Positions 50,146 through 59,453 of a stretch of 64,000 nucleotides of DNA are shown piece by piece. This stretch comes from Latilactobacillus graminis DSM 20719 (GTDB lineage Bacteria > Bacillota > Bacilli > Lactobacillales > Lactobacillaceae), in NCBI RefSeq assembly GCF_001436415.1, contig NZ_AYZB01000035.1:1-64000 (forward strand), given 5' to 3'. Positions within the stretch are counted from its first letter, which is position 1; every line of letters starts with the position of its first letter. A program made the position numbers and the translations under genes. The notes under the pieces are model-generated. The model saw nothing but the letters and a program-made list of their open reading frames with translations, had not been told where the DNA came from and did no database searches.

Positions 50146-51084
50146 ATGCAGACTGGTGTTGGCCAAAGTCATGCTAAAATTATTTTAATTGGGGAACACG
50201 CTGTTGTTTACGGACAACCAGCGATTGCGCTGCCTGTGTTTGCGGTACAAGTGAAGGTAACCGTGACACCCAATCCGGCACTGCATACACCACAGATTAA
50301 GAGTGCCTATTATAATGGAGCATTGACACGGGCTGTTGGACAGATGCAAGGGATTCGGCGATTAATTGAACAATTGTGGCAGAAGTTAGATTCAGATCAG
50401 ACCGCCTTTGAATTACAGATTGATAGTGATTTACCCCCCGAGCGTGGGATGGGTTCTTCAGCAGCCACTGCAATTGCCATTATTCGGGCTTTTTTTGCGA
50501 CTTATCATCAAGAACTCAGTCAACAAGAGCTATTAAAATTAGCGGCGCTCTCTGAGAATTTAATTCACGGGAATCCAAGCGGCGTTGATGCTGCAACAGC
50601 TGGAGCGACGACCCCGTTATGGTTTGTGAAGGGGCAACCACTGCAACCACTGCCCATCAACTTACAGGGCTATCTAGTGATTGCCGATAGTGGTCAAAAA
50701 GGCCAAACAGGGGCAGCAGTTAATAGTGTCCAGAATCAAATGATGTCTAATCCTGAAAAAACGCAACCGTTAATTGAACATTTGGGCCAACTTACACAGC
50801 AAGTCGCACAAAATATCGCACAAAATAAATTAACAGCATTGGGTGCTAATTTGAACCATGCCCAACTTGACTTACAGGCTTTAAATGTTAGCAATTCACA
50901 GCTTGATCGATTAATTACTGTCGCTAATCAAAACGGGAGTTTGGGATCGAAGTTAACTGGTGGCGGTCGTGGTGGGTGTATTATTGCGCTAGCGGCCTCA
51001 CAAACTGCTGCAAATGAGTTAGCACAAGCTTTATTAGCAGCGGGTGCGATTAAAACTTGGATTCAACCACTACATGATTTTTAA
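50146..51084 (+). CDS. mvk: Mevalonate kinase
   Basis: This GHMP kinase phosphorylates mevalonate with ATP, the first committed kinase of the mevalonate route to isopentenyl diphosphate. The 312-aa protein has KIILIGEHAVVYGQPAIALP at the N-terminus, the phosphate-binding loop ERGMGSSAATAIAI near residue 100, and SKLTGGGRGGCIIAL near residue 268. First gene of mvk-mvaD-pmk-fni, divergent from rexB; a TATAGT at 50096-50101 may be its -10 box. Confidence 0.95.
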   Translation: MQTGVGQSHAKIILIGEHAVVYGQPAIALPVFAVQVKVTVTPNPALHTPQIKSAYYNGALTRAVGQMQGIRRLIEQLWQKLDSDQTAFELQIDSDLPPERGMGSSAATAIAIIRAFFATYHQELSQQELLKLAALSENLIHGNPSGVDAATAGATTPLWFVKGQPLQPLPINLQGYLVIADSGQKGQTGAAVNSVQNQMMSNPEKTQPLIEHLGQLTQQVAQNIAQNKLTALGANLNHAQLDLQALNVSNSQLDRLITVANQNGSLGSKLTGGGRGGCIIALAASQTAANELAQALLAAGAIKTWIQPLHDF

Positions 51085-51111
51085 AAATTAGGCTTATTAG
51101 GAGTAATCATT

Positions 51112-52086
51112 ATGGGACAATCAGTCACTGCCAGAGCGCATACAAATATCGCGCTGGTGAAATATTGGGGTAAACAAAATCCGACCTTAATTATTCCGTA
51201 TAACAGTAGTCTTTCAATGACTTTAGATCATTTTTATACTGATACGACGGTCCACTTTTCAACTGACTTAACTGCTGATCAAATTATGTTTAATCACCAA
51301 CCAGCCGATGCAAAAACTGCTAAGCAGATGAGTCAGTTTCTCGATTTAATTCGACAACGAGCACACTTGCCCCTTTTCGCGGCGGTTGAAACCATGAATC
51401 ATGTCCCTAATGCGGCGGGATTAGCTTCTTCTGCTTCTGGCTATGCAGCATTAGCAGCTGCAGGCGCTCGAGCAGCCGGTCTTACCTTGAATAAGCGCGA
51501 TCTCTCGAGATTAGCCCGTCGCGGCTCTGGTTCAGCAACACGATCAATTTACGGGGGGTTTGTCGAGTGGCAACGGGGCACTAACGATATAGATTCATAC
51601 GCTATCCCGGTACAAGAATTCGTTGATTGGGATATTCAGATGATCGCCATTGTCCTTAACGATCGCCCCAAATCGATTACTAGTCGAACTGGCATGGCCA
51701 ATACGGTCGCAACATCGCCTTACTTTTCTGCTTGGGTTAAAACAGCACAAGCGATGATTCCTGAGATGAAAGCAGCAATCGTTAAGAAAGATATAAATTT
51801 AGTTGGTCGATTAGCAGAGCAAAGTGCGATGCAAATGCACGCAACAACCCTTAGTGCCGTACCGCCTTTCACTTATTTTGAACCGGAAACACTCCAAGCA
51901 ATTAAAGTTGTCCAGACCTTGCGCCAACAGGGTGTTTCTTGCTATTATACTATGGATGCTGGTCCTAACGTGAAGGTCATCTGTACCAGCCGAGAAACAC
52001 CCCAGATTTTAGCGGCGCTTGCGCCCTATTTCAGTCCTGAACAACTCCTTGTTGCTCAATCGGGACCCGGTGTCAGTTATCGATAA
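51112..52086 (+). CDS. mvaD: Diphosphomevalonate decarboxylase
   Basis: This enzyme converts mevalonate 5-diphosphate to isopentenyl diphosphate, with ATP-driven decarboxylation. The 324-aa GHMP protein has TNIALVKYWGKQNPTLIIPY, the loop NAAGLASSASGYAALAAA, the substrate segment RLARRGSGSATRSIYGGFVE and the C-terminal catalytic region YTMDAGPNVKVIC. It lies 27 bases after mvk with TTAGGAG as ribosome site. Confidence 0.96.
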   Translation: MGQSVTARAHTNIALVKYWGKQNPTLIIPYNSSLSMTLDHFYTDTTVHFSTDLTADQIMFNHQPADAKTAKQMSQFLDLIRQRAHLPLFAAVETMNHVPNAAGLASSASGYAALAAAGARAAGLTLNKRDLSRLARRGSGSATRSIYGGFVEWQRGTNDIDSYAIPVQEFVDWDIQMIAIVLNDRPKSITSRTGMANTVATSPYFSAWVKTAQAMIPEMKAAIVKKDINLVGRLAEQSAMQMHATTLSAVPPFTYFEPETLQAIKVVQTLRQQGVSCYYTMDAGPNVKVICTSRETPQILAALAPYFSPEQLLVAQSGPGVSYR

Positions 52087-52122
52087 TACAAATTTAAGTT
52101 AAACGTGAAAGGTTCTGATGGT

Positions 52123-53193
52123 TTGATAACGGCTAAAGCGCCCGGGAAGCTGTATATTGCTGGTGAATACGCAGTAGTAGAAACTGGTTTTCCGGCTATT
52201 ATTGTGGCTTTAAATCAATTTGTGACGGTCACAATTGAAGAAAGTCACGAATATGGTAGTATTGTCTCCAAACAATATCAAGAAAATTCCCTCTATTGGC
52301 AACGCCAAGGTGATGAGATGGTTTTTGATAATCGTGATAATCCCTTCCATTATATTTTATCGGCAATTAAATTAACCGAACAATATGCTCGCCAAGCGGG
52401 CAAAACACTGCGCGTCTATCACTTGCGCGTTAATAGTGATTTAGATTCCGCCGATGGTAAAAAATACGGTTTAGGCAGTTCGGCAGCGGTCACCGTTGCA
52501 ACAGTCAAGGCGCTATGTGCCTTTTATGAATTGTCACTGTCAAATAATCAACTTTATAAACTCGCGGCAATCGCACATTTAGATGTGCAAGGCAATGGCT
52601 CTTTAGGCGATATCGCGGCAAGCGTTTTTGGCGGCTGGGTGGCTTACCGCTCGTTTGATAAGCAATGGCTTACTGCTGTTCGGCCCACGGTTAGTCTGAC
52701 TGAGTTACTTGATATGCCATGGCCGAGTCTTGCCATTGAATTATTAACCCCGCCAGTTGAATTATCACTCTTAATTGGCTGGACGGGTTCGCCAGCGTCT
52801 ACCTCCCATTTAGTTGATAAAATTGCTTTAGCGAAAAAAGAACGGCAAGATGACTATCAGGCTTTTCTATCTGCTAGCAAGGCATGCTTAGAAGCAATGA
52901 TTGAAGGCTTCCGGCATACTGATTTGCAGCAAATCCAAACTGAATTACGTCATAATCGGGCAATTTTACAAAATCTCGCGCAATTTAGCCATGTCGCCAT
53001 TGAAACCCCTAGCCTGCAAAAAATGGGTGCCTTAGCTGAAGCGATTGGTGGTGCCGCCAAAACATCTGGCGCTGGCGGCGGTGATTGTGGGATTGTGATT
53101 ATTGATCGAAGTATTGAAACCCAAGCCCTCTTTGAAAAATGGCGGGCTAATCAAATTGAACGATTGAACCTTGCAGTTCACCTCGTAGATTAG
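52123..53193 (+). CDS. mvaK2: Phosphomevalonate kinase
   Basis: This kinase phosphorylates mevalonate 5-phosphate to the diphosphate. Motifs are ITAKAPGKLYIAGEYAVVET at the N-terminus, KKYGLGSSAAVTVATVKAL and AKTSGAGGGDCGIVII. No ATG fits: GTG 52105 has no ribosome site, while TTG 52123 has GAAAGG 10 nt upstream and gives the family start (MITAKAPGKLYIAGEY), so I use TTG 52123 (356 aa). Third gene of the operon. Confidence 0.93.
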   Translation: MITAKAPGKLYIAGEYAVVETGFPAIIVALNQFVTVTIEESHEYGSIVSKQYQENSLYWQRQGDEMVFDNRDNPFHYILSAIKLTEQYARQAGKTLRVYHLRVNSDLDSADGKKYGLGSSAAVTVATVKALCAFYELSLSNNQLYKLAAIAHLDVQGNGSLGDIAASVFGGWVAYRSFDKQWLTAVRPTVSLTELLDMPWPSLAIELLTPPVELSLLIGWTGSPASTSHLVDKIALAKKERQDDYQAFLSASKACLEAMIEGFRHTDLQQIQTELRHNRAILQNLAQFSHVAIETPSLQKMGALAEAIGGAAKTSGAGGGDCGIVIIDRSIETQALFEKWRANQIERLNLAVHLVD

Positions 53194-53203
53194 GAGTCTA
53201 GCT

Positions 53204-54253
53204 ATGGTCAGAGCCAAACAATCCATTCAATCACATCGGAAAGATGAACATGTCTTTTTAGCGGAAAAGTTCCGCCATGATACTGCTACTAATGATTTTG
53301 ATGGCGTACGATTTATTCATCAAAGTTTACCAGAGATTGATGTTTCGGAAGTTGATATCAGTACTAATTTTGCTGAGACTAGTTGGGCAAGTCCCTTTTA
53401 CATTAATGGAATGACAGGTGGTAGTCAGCAAACTAAGCAAATTAACGCTCAATTGGCTCAAGTGGCCCAGATTGCTAATTTACCAATGGCGACTGGCTCA
53501 CAATCCGTTGCGATTAAAGATCCTTCTTTAGCGGATACCTTTAGTGTTATTCGTGAATTTAATCCAAACGGGTTTGTACTTGCTAATATTGGCGCTGGGA
53601 ACGATTTAACCGTAGCAAAGACAGCTGTTGCAATGACGCAAGCAAACGCTTTAGAAATCCATGTTAATACCCCGCAAGAAATTGTTATGCCAGAAGGCGA
53701 CCAAGATTTTTACTGGTTAGATAAAATTGCGGCGATTGTTGCTAAAATTGGTGTGCCTGTCATTGTAAAAGAAGTTGGCTTTGGGATGAGTGCTGACACA
53801 ATTGCTCAGTTAAAACAAATTGGCGTCCAGTTTATCGATATTTCTGGACGTGGAGGCACTAATTTCGTCACAATTGAAAATGAACGCCGGCATGATAAAG
53901 CATATGATTACTTAGCTGATTGGGGTCAATCAACTGTTGAATCTCTTTTTGAATCGCGTGCTTTCCAAGGTGAGGTTAATATTCTTGCTTCAGGTGGTAT
54001 TCGTAACCCCCTTGATATCGTAAAGGCACTACGACTTGGTGCCAGTGCCGTTGGAATTTCGGGTCAATTCTTGCATATGGTCTTAAAAGAAGGACCAACG
54101 CAAATGGCTGAAAATCTGCTCACTTGGCAGGCACAGATTCAAGCAATTATGGCAATGCTTGGCGCCCGTGACATTCAAGCCTTACAGAACGCACCGATTA
54201 TCTTTTCGCCGGAACTGCGTCACTATTTGGATGAACGGCATTTAACATTTTAA
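53204..54253 (+). CDS. fni: Isopentenyl-diphosphate delta-isomerase, type II (FMN)
   Basis: This enzyme interconverts IPP and DMAPP using reduced FMN. The 349-aa TIM barrel has HRKDEHVFLAEKF at the start, FYINGMTGGSQQTKQIN, MATGSQSVAI, the phosphate/FMN segment DISGRGGTNFVTIENER, and ILASGGIRNPLDIVKALRLG. Last gene of the mevalonate operon, closed by a strong terminator. Confidence 0.96.
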   Translation: MVRAKQSIQSHRKDEHVFLAEKFRHDTATNDFDGVRFIHQSLPEIDVSEVDISTNFAETSWASPFYINGMTGGSQQTKQINAQLAQVAQIANLPMATGSQSVAIKDPSLADTFSVIREFNPNGFVLANIGAGNDLTVAKTAVAMTQANALEIHVNTPQEIVMPEGDQDFYWLDKIAAIVAKIGVPVIVKEVGFGMSADTIAQLKQIGVQFIDISGRGGTNFVTIENERRHDKAYDYLADWGQSTVESLFESRAFQGEVNILASGGIRNPLDIVKALRLGASAVGISGQFLHMVLKEGPTQMAENLLTWQAQIQAIMAMLGARDIQALQNAPIIFSPELRHYLDERHLTF

Positions 54254-54260
54254 ACAACAA

Positions 54261-54300
54261 AAAGCCCGGTAGAAAGCAACCTTTCTACCGGGCTTTATTT
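54261..54300 (+). terminator. Terminator after fni
   Basis: AAAGCCCGGTAGAAAG and CTTTCTACCGGGCTTT form a 16-bp perfect stem with loop CAAC, followed by ATTT. Confidence 0.92.
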
Positions 54301-54335
54301 GCCTTTTTTACAATTATTAGATGATTGCTAATTAA

Positions 54336-55319
54336 TCATATTTTTTTGAGTGTTCGTGCTGCTCGTCGGTTTTTAGGAAGTAAATAATAAAAAAGACTGA
54401 TTAACACGACGTCAACCCCTACTATTCCGCAGAAAATTGCAGTTCGACCAATTAAGTAGAAAAACCAACTGCCGATTGCAAAACCAATCATAGAACTGAC
54501 AACTAGGTGTAAACTAAAAATTTGGGTTTGTGCTGTACGAAATTTACGGTATAATCCTACACCGAGTCCTTTTTGAGTATGATACCCATTTACCACTTGG
54601 CTAAATAAATAGGTTAAGTAAACCGCCCCAAGTATGAGGAGAATTATCACAATAATCACCCAAGCATTTTGAGTAACCCAATTGACCCCAATTAAGGGCG
54701 TTGTTTTTGGCGTTAAAAAATGGTGTTGAGCTGTTTTAAAAATCTTTTGATATATTTTTAAATGAGCGTTTATCTGTGGATCGTCGACTAAAATGGTCAC
54801 CTTATTGAGTGGCCGGTTGTTCAATACGAATTTCGGTGAGGTGGATACAAAGATATGTTGATCAAGCGAGGTCGCCTGATTCGTGCCAACCACACCGATC
54901 ACTGACAAATAACGGCCGTGGTCTTGATAGTACGTTTGACTTGCTGGCTTATAGAGCTCATCAAGGCGTGATTGACCGGCAACGACGACTGGAATCTGTG
55001 ACTTAAAATCATAGCTTGAGAAGAAACGCCCATCTTTTAAAGGGACACTCGATAACTTCCCTTTCGCATAGATATACGAAAAACGTGAATTGACGTTGAA
55101 TTGAATTTGAAAGTGATTCAATTGAGCGACATCGATCCGTTGAATCGTTTTTTGCAGTGATTGGCGACTGTGGGAGTTAAAAATCACGGCGTTTTCTGAC
55201 AAACTATTGTGATTTAACCGTTGACTATAATTAGCCTTGGCACGTTGACTAATCATCAACATGCCTAGAACAGTTACGCCAACTAATAAACAATCTAATA
55301 AAAATTTTTTCAGGCGCAC
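54336..55319 (-). CDS. Lone FtsX/MacB-like membrane protein
   Basis: A 327-aa protein with one N-terminal helix (residues 7-25), a large extracytoplasmic domain (about 30-220) and three C-terminal helices (about 220-245, 268-290, 294-313). The 1+3 topology is that of type VII (MacB/FtsX) ABC permeases. The segments LKDGRFFSSYDFKSQIPVVV and GRYLSVIGVVG resemble the MacB periplasmic core pattern. No ATPase gene is adjacent. This is resemblance by eye; function unknown. Basic start MRLKKFLLD fits an inside N-terminus. Confidence 0.6.
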   Translation of the reverse strand: MRLKKFLLDCLLVGVTVLGMLMISQRAKANYSQRLNHNSLSENAVIFNSHSRQSLQKTIQRIDVAQLNHFQIQFNVNSRFSYIYAKGKLSSVPLKDGRFFSSYDFKSQIPVVVAGQSRLDELYKPASQTYYQDHGRYLSVIGVVGTNQATSLDQHIFVSTSPKFVLNNRPLNKVTILVDDPQINAHLKIYQKIFKTAQHHFLTPKTTPLIGVNWVTQNAWVIIVIILLILGAVYLTYLFSQVVNGYHTQKGLGVGLYRKFRTAQTQIFSLHLVVSSMIGFAIGSWFFYLIGRTAIFCGIVGVDVVLISLFYYLLPKNRRAARTLKKI

Positions 55320-55342
55320 GATGAGCCCTCCTTTAAAGCAGA

Positions 55343-56125
55343 CTATTGAATCCAGTAAAAACGATCCCGCATTAAATCAAACGGCCGTAAATGGCGGTTA
55401 ATGCGCGATAAGCGCGCATCATTGTGATATCGCGCTGCCCGCCAAAAAGCATGACTATTGGTGGCGCCAAATCGTTCACCTAAACAGAATAAAGCTGGGG
55501 CATGTTCCATTTCGCGGAGTTGTTGCAGTAGTACATAATCAATCGGGATCCCATTGGGTGACCAAGACATTAGAATTGCATCAACTTGTGTAGCATATTG
55601 TTGGACCGCTTGTTTAGCATCAAGGGTTATGATTGGCGTGACCAATTGGCGGCCAGTTTCATTCTCGGCAGTCCACGCCAAATTGTCAGTGCAAATAACG
55701 GATGCTCCGGCTTGTCTTAATCCAGCACTCAAATAACCGTTGCCCGCCATCACTTCTAAAAAACGCCACTTGGGAAATTCACGGACAAAGGCTGCGGTTA
55801 AATCGGTGGTAATATAGGCCCACATGCCGAAGTGATTTTCTAAGTATTCACGGTAGTTGCGGAGTAAGTGATCGATTAACTGCAGTTGATGTTGCATTTG
55901 GGCGGGATGAACAGTGCTAAAAGCGCCTTGTTCAGCTTGTAATAATGTTTCTAAATATAAGGCTGTATCAATACCTAAAATGGGTAAATTGTGTATCGGC
56001 AACCGACCTTGCTCAAGCTGCGCTAAACTGGTCAAAACAGCTTGAATCTGGACTTGAATTGCCGGGACGGATGCAAAAAAAAGATAACTCTCGCGTAATT
56101 TTTCGGGATAGCTTAACTGTATCAT
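55343..56125 (-). CDS. Predicted SAM-dependent methyltransferase-like protein
   Basis: A protein of about 260 aa. A helical N-terminal half of ~120 residues precedes a Rossmann-like domain with RFLEVMAGNGYLSAGLRQAG (motif I E-x-x-A-G-x-G), VICTDNL (motif II acidic residue) and AILMSWSPNG. This fits a class I methyltransferase, but the substrate is unknown. It lies 23 bases upstream of the FtsX/MacB-like gene on the same strand and may be cotranscribed. ATG 56125 is preferred to GTG 56155; neither has a strong ribosome site. Confidence 0.6.
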   Translation of the reverse strand: MIQLSYPEKLRESYLFFASVPAIQVQIQAVLTSLAQLEQGRLPIHNLPILGIDTALYLETLLQAEQGAFSTVHPAQMQHQLQLIDHLLRNYREYLENHFGMWAYITTDLTAAFVREFPKWRFLEVMAGNGYLSAGLRQAGASVICTDNLAWTAENETGRQLVTPIITLDAKQAVQQYATQVDAILMSWSPNGIPIDYVLLQQLREMEHAPALFCLGERFGATNSHAFWRAARYHNDARLSRINRHLRPFDLMRDRFYWIQ

Positions 56126-56206
56126 AATGGTTTCCGTTTCTAGATTAAGTTTCACTTAAATGCTTAGAAAAACCTTCTCGCCAATTGGTATGAGAAGGTT
56201 AGCCGT

Positions 56207-56542
56207 TTAACGAATTCCTAAAGCAATACGTGCATAACGAGACATTTTACTAGTATCCCAAGCCGGGTACCAGACTAGGTTCACCTTCACTGCATTGACT
56301 TCTGGAACCTTCCCCATTGCTTGATGGATTGAATCTGTTAAAACGTCAGTTAGTGGGCAGCCCATCGTGGTAAGTGTCATGTCAATCGTACATAAGCCGT
56401 TTTCATCGAGGTTTAAACCGTAAACTAAGCCGAGATTAACAATATCAATCCCCAGTTCAGGATCAATCACGCTCTCCAGTCCGGCTAAAATGCGTTCTTT
56501 TAAATCTTCAATTACTGCGTCATCTTGCGGTTGGTCTACCAT
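56207..56542 (-). CDS. MIP18/DUF59 family iron-sulfur assembly protein
   Basis: A protein of 111 aa of the MIP18 (PaaD/SufT-like) family: SVIDPELGIDIVNLGLVYG is the family signature and TLTTMGCPLTDVL holds the conserved Cys, followed by VNLVWYPAWDTSKMS. Relatives take part in iron-sulfur cluster assembly or targeting; the exact client here is unknown. ATG 56542 has AGGGGG 8 nt upstream, while the GTG at 56548 is too close. Confidence 0.88.
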   Translation of the reverse strand: MVDQPQDDAVIEDLKERILAGLESVIDPELGIDIVNLGLVYGLNLDENGLCTIDMTLTTMGCPLTDVLTDSIHQAMGKVPEVNAVKVNLVWYPAWDTSKMSRYARIALGIR

Positions 56543-56690
56543 ATACACTGCCCCCTGGTCGTTTTGATAATTCTATTATACTGGTTCAACCAAACAGTTA
56601 CAACTGGCACTCATTGACAATTAGACATGCAACCCCTAGAATAAAAAAATATCGTGTTGACGCAACATGATTTTAAAAGGAGGTGTCGCT

Positions 56691-57497
56691 ATGCATCAAA
56701 AATTAATCGCACTGGATTTAGATGGAACTACCCTCAATCCGGATGCGCAAATTACTCTTAAAACCCAACGAACGTTAACCGAGTTACAAAACGCTGGTCA
56801 TATTGTTAGCATCGTGACCGGGCGCCCCAATCGCTTAAGTGAGTCGATCTATCAACAATTAAGACTGACATCCCCAATGGTCAATTTTAACGGCGCACTG
56901 ATGCATATTCCTGGTCAAACCTGGGCCGGTGAATATCAATACACAATTAATAAAGCCATTGTTTTTCAGCTCTTTCAATTAAAAGAACGCTTCAAAATTC
57001 AGATGATTGCAGCGGAAGGTAAAACAATGTTTCTCGCTGACCAAGCTTATGCTAATTCTTTATCTTTTTTTCCGACTACTTTAAAATCTGATGAAATCTT
57101 AACCCAGGCGTCGCTGAAACAAGAGCCGGCTGCTGTGACGGTTTTTGTCGAACGTGCTGATCAAAATGCTCTTCGCGCTGAAATACTGCGTGAGTTCCCT
57201 GATGTTTCCGTTAATACTTGGGGCGGTCCAGCTAGTGTTTTAGAAATTGTCCATCGCGGTATTCATAAAACAACTGGGCTCGCCAAATTAGCGGCACATT
57301 ACGATATTGATCAATCTGACATCATTGCGTTTGGTGATGAAAGCAATGATTTAGAAATGTTGGCGTACGCTGGCACTGGCGTTGCGATGCAAAATGCAAT
57401 TGCACCGATCAAAGCGATTGCAGACGACATCACACCACTGACCAATGCTCAGGATGGCGTCGCCAATTACCTGCGCCAATATTTTAAAATGGATTAA
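56691..57497 (+). CDS. Cof-type HAD phosphatase
   Basis: A 268-aa haloacid dehalogenase phosphatase with a type IIB cap. Motif I is LIALDLDGTTLNPDAQ (catalytic Asp pair), motif II IVTGRP, a Lys in motif III (HKTTGLAKLAAHYDI) and motif IV IIAFGDESNDLEML. Such enzymes hydrolyse sugar phosphates or nucleotide cofactors, and the substrate cannot be assigned. ATG 56691 follows AAAGGAGGTG, preferred to 56667. Confidence 0.9.
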   Translation: MHQKLIALDLDGTTLNPDAQITLKTQRTLTELQNAGHIVSIVTGRPNRLSESIYQQLRLTSPMVNFNGALMHIPGQTWAGEYQYTINKAIVFQLFQLKERFKIQMIAAEGKTMFLADQAYANSLSFFPTTLKSDEILTQASLKQEPAAVTVFVERADQNALRAEILREFPDVSVNTWGGPASVLEIVHRGIHKTTGLAKLAAHYDIDQSDIIAFGDESNDLEMLAYAGTGVAMQNAIAPIKAIADDITPLTNAQDGVANYLRQYFKMD

Positions 57498-57499
57498 TC

Positions 57500-57537
57500 A
57501 AAAAGCGATTCGACTAAACGTGTCGAATCGCTTTTTC
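57500..57537 (+). terminator. Terminator after the HAD phosphatase gene
   Basis: AAAAAGCGATTCGAC and GTCGAATCGCTTTTT form a 15-bp perfect stem with a 7-nt loop. Confidence 0.9.
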
Positions 57538-57580
57538 GTTGGATTAAATGTGCTTTTTGATTGTAGCAGGCGAACACACG

Positions 57581-57769
57581 CTATTTTTCGTCGCTTTTTA
57601 GAACGCCGCCTACTGAGTAGCGGTCTGGTTGCATTTCGTTTAAGACAACGTGCACGTGTTCTGCAGGTGCGCCTGTATTTTTGGTGATTGCTTCTGTAAC
57701 GTCTGCACAGAGTTGTTTTAATTGTGCTTGGCTACGGCCAGCAATTAAATCGATGTGTACTAATGGCAT
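57581..57769 (-). CDS. 4-oxalocrotonate tautomerase family protein
   Basis: A 62-aa tautomerase with the catalytic N-terminal proline (PLVHIDLIAGRSQAQLKQL) and the C-terminal hairpin VVLNEMQPDRYSVGG. Small relatives are common in Firmicutes (YwhB); the natural substrate is unclear. Start is supported by AAAGGAGGCC. It stands alone between convergent and divergent genes. Confidence 0.92.
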   Translation of the reverse strand: MPLVHIDLIAGRSQAQLKQLCADVTEAITKNTGAPAEHVHVVLNEMQPDRYSVGGVLKSDEK

Positions 57770-57902
57770 GTGGTGGGCCTCCTTTAATTGAATACTTATA
57801 TTATGCCTGTTTTAAAGCAATTGAGCAACGGTAATTACTGTGTTTTTAATTAAAAAAAGGTATAATAATAGCTAATATTAATTTATATATGGAGGCATTA
57901 TA

Positions 57903-59339
57903 ATGAGCGATCCCCTTTACCGTCAATTGACGGCCTGTACCAGCGTTTTAGTTGGTAAAAAAGCCACAGCGGACGGTTCAACTTTAATTGCACGCAACGA
58001 AGATAGCCAAGCAGCTTGGCCTAAACATTTAACCATCCATCCCCATCAAAAATTATCGACTGCGCCCCACTTTGTCTCAAAAGACACGGGTTTTACGATC
58101 GATTTACCACTTGAAGCCGCTAAATACACAGCCACGCCTGAATGGACTGATGAATATGGCATATTCGAAGAAGATGGCATTAACGAATACGGTGTCGCCA
58201 TGAGTGCCACCGAAAGTGCATACAGCAATAGCCGCGTTCTAGGTTTTGATCCTTATATCGAAAATGGGATTGCTGAAGAAGCGATGGTGACAGTTGTGTT
58301 ACCTTACGTGAAAACTGCACGTGAAGGTGTTGCACGACTTGGTGCCATCGTTAGCAAATATGGAACAACTGAAAGTAATGGGATTCTCTTTTCGGACACT
58401 GATGAAGTTTGGTACTTAGAAATTGGGAGTGGTCATCACTGGGTCGCGCAACGAATTCCTGATGACAGTTATGCTGTCGTGGCCAACCAACTGGCCATTC
58501 AAGAAGTTCAATTTGATCAACCTGATTGGTTCATGACTTCCGCCGGGATTCAAGACTTTGCCCGTGATAATCACTTATGGCAAGCTGACACCCCGTTTAA
58601 CTTCCGCAACATCTTTGGGACACAAGATCAAAGCGATCTCGTCTACAACACACCGCGCGTTTGGTACGGACAAAAAATATTGACGCCTTCGGTTAAACAA
58701 CAACCCCAAGACTTTAACCTGCCCTTCTTACGCCAAGCGGATGCGCCCATTCAAGTTGAAGATATCGCACAGATTCTAGGCTCACACTATGAAGGAACCG
58801 TCTATGATCCAATTGGTCATGGGACACCAGAAGAAAAACATGCTTTCCGACCAATTAGTTTAGCAAAAACGCAAGAATCGCATATTCTACAAATGCGACC
58901 CAACTTACCAGTTGATGTTAGTGGCATTCATTGGTTATCAATGGGGGTCACGGCGCAAAGTGTCTACGTCCCATTTTATGCGGGGGCCGACGATGTCCCA
59001 GTTAATTACCAAAAAGGGACAAAGGATTACTCAAAAGATTCCATCTACTGGACGTATAAATTGGCTGGGATCTTAGTGGATGCCCATTATGCTAAATTTG
59101 CCAAAGACTTAGAGCAAACCCAAAAGCACATCAACAGCTTAATGGTCCAAAACATTGTTACAACTGATCAAGCAATTGCAGCTGAGACTGATACGCACCA
59201 ACGGACAATGTTGATGACCAAGGGGTCTGCTAAAGCCGCCCAACTTGCTCAACACGAAATGGAACGCCTCAGCGCAAAACTCATTACGGATAGTGCAAAC
59301 CTTTCACCACTTAACTTTACCACGGATCATAATTTATAA
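57903..59339 (+). CDS. pepD: Dipeptidase, peptidase family C69
   Basis: An N-terminal-nucleophile dipeptidase of 478 aa that hydrolyses a broad range of dipeptides in lactobacilli. The catalytic cysteine is in ACTSVLVGKKATADGST (Cys12), followed by ARNEDSQ; DGINEYGVAMSATESAYS and HHWVAQRIPDDSYAVVANQ are family landmarks. It is preceded by TATAAT (57860-57865) and TGGAGGC, and closed by a strong terminator. Confidence 0.93.
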   Translation: MSDPLYRQLTACTSVLVGKKATADGSTLIARNEDSQAAWPKHLTIHPHQKLSTAPHFVSKDTGFTIDLPLEAAKYTATPEWTDEYGIFEEDGINEYGVAMSATESAYSNSRVLGFDPYIENGIAEEAMVTVVLPYVKTAREGVARLGAIVSKYGTTESNGILFSDTDEVWYLEIGSGHHWVAQRIPDDSYAVVANQLAIQEVQFDQPDWFMTSAGIQDFARDNHLWQADTPFNFRNIFGTQDQSDLVYNTPRVWYGQKILTPSVKQQPQDFNLPFLRQADAPIQVEDIAQILGSHYEGTVYDPIGHGTPEEKHAFRPISLAKTQESHILQMRPNLPVDVSGIHWLSMGVTAQSVYVPFYAGADDVPVNYQKGTKDYSKDSIYWTYKLAGILVDAHYAKFAKDLEQTQKHINSLMVQNIVTTDQAIAAETDTHQRTMLMTKGSAKAAQLAQHEMERLSAKLITDSANLSPLNFTTDHNL

Positions 59340-59354
59340 AGTCACCGTGCTTAT

Positions 59355-59403
59355 AAAACAGGTCCCCGACAAAAAATTACTTTTGTCGGGGACCTGTTTT
59401 ATT
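59355..59403 (+). terminator. Terminator after pepD
   Basis: Two perfect 20-bp arms (59355-59374 and 59381-59400), starting AAAACAGGTCCCCGAC, surround the 6-nt loop AATTAC. The A/T flanks allow action in both directions. Confidence 0.93.
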
Positions 59404-59453
59404 CAATTTAAAAATAATAACCACCAAGTGGGAACACCAAGAACCATTACGCT

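Noticed and set aside
57445-57687. 80-codon frame across the HAD phosphatase end and the tautomerase gene
   Set aside because: It runs through a strong terminator and opposes the well-supported tautomerase gene.
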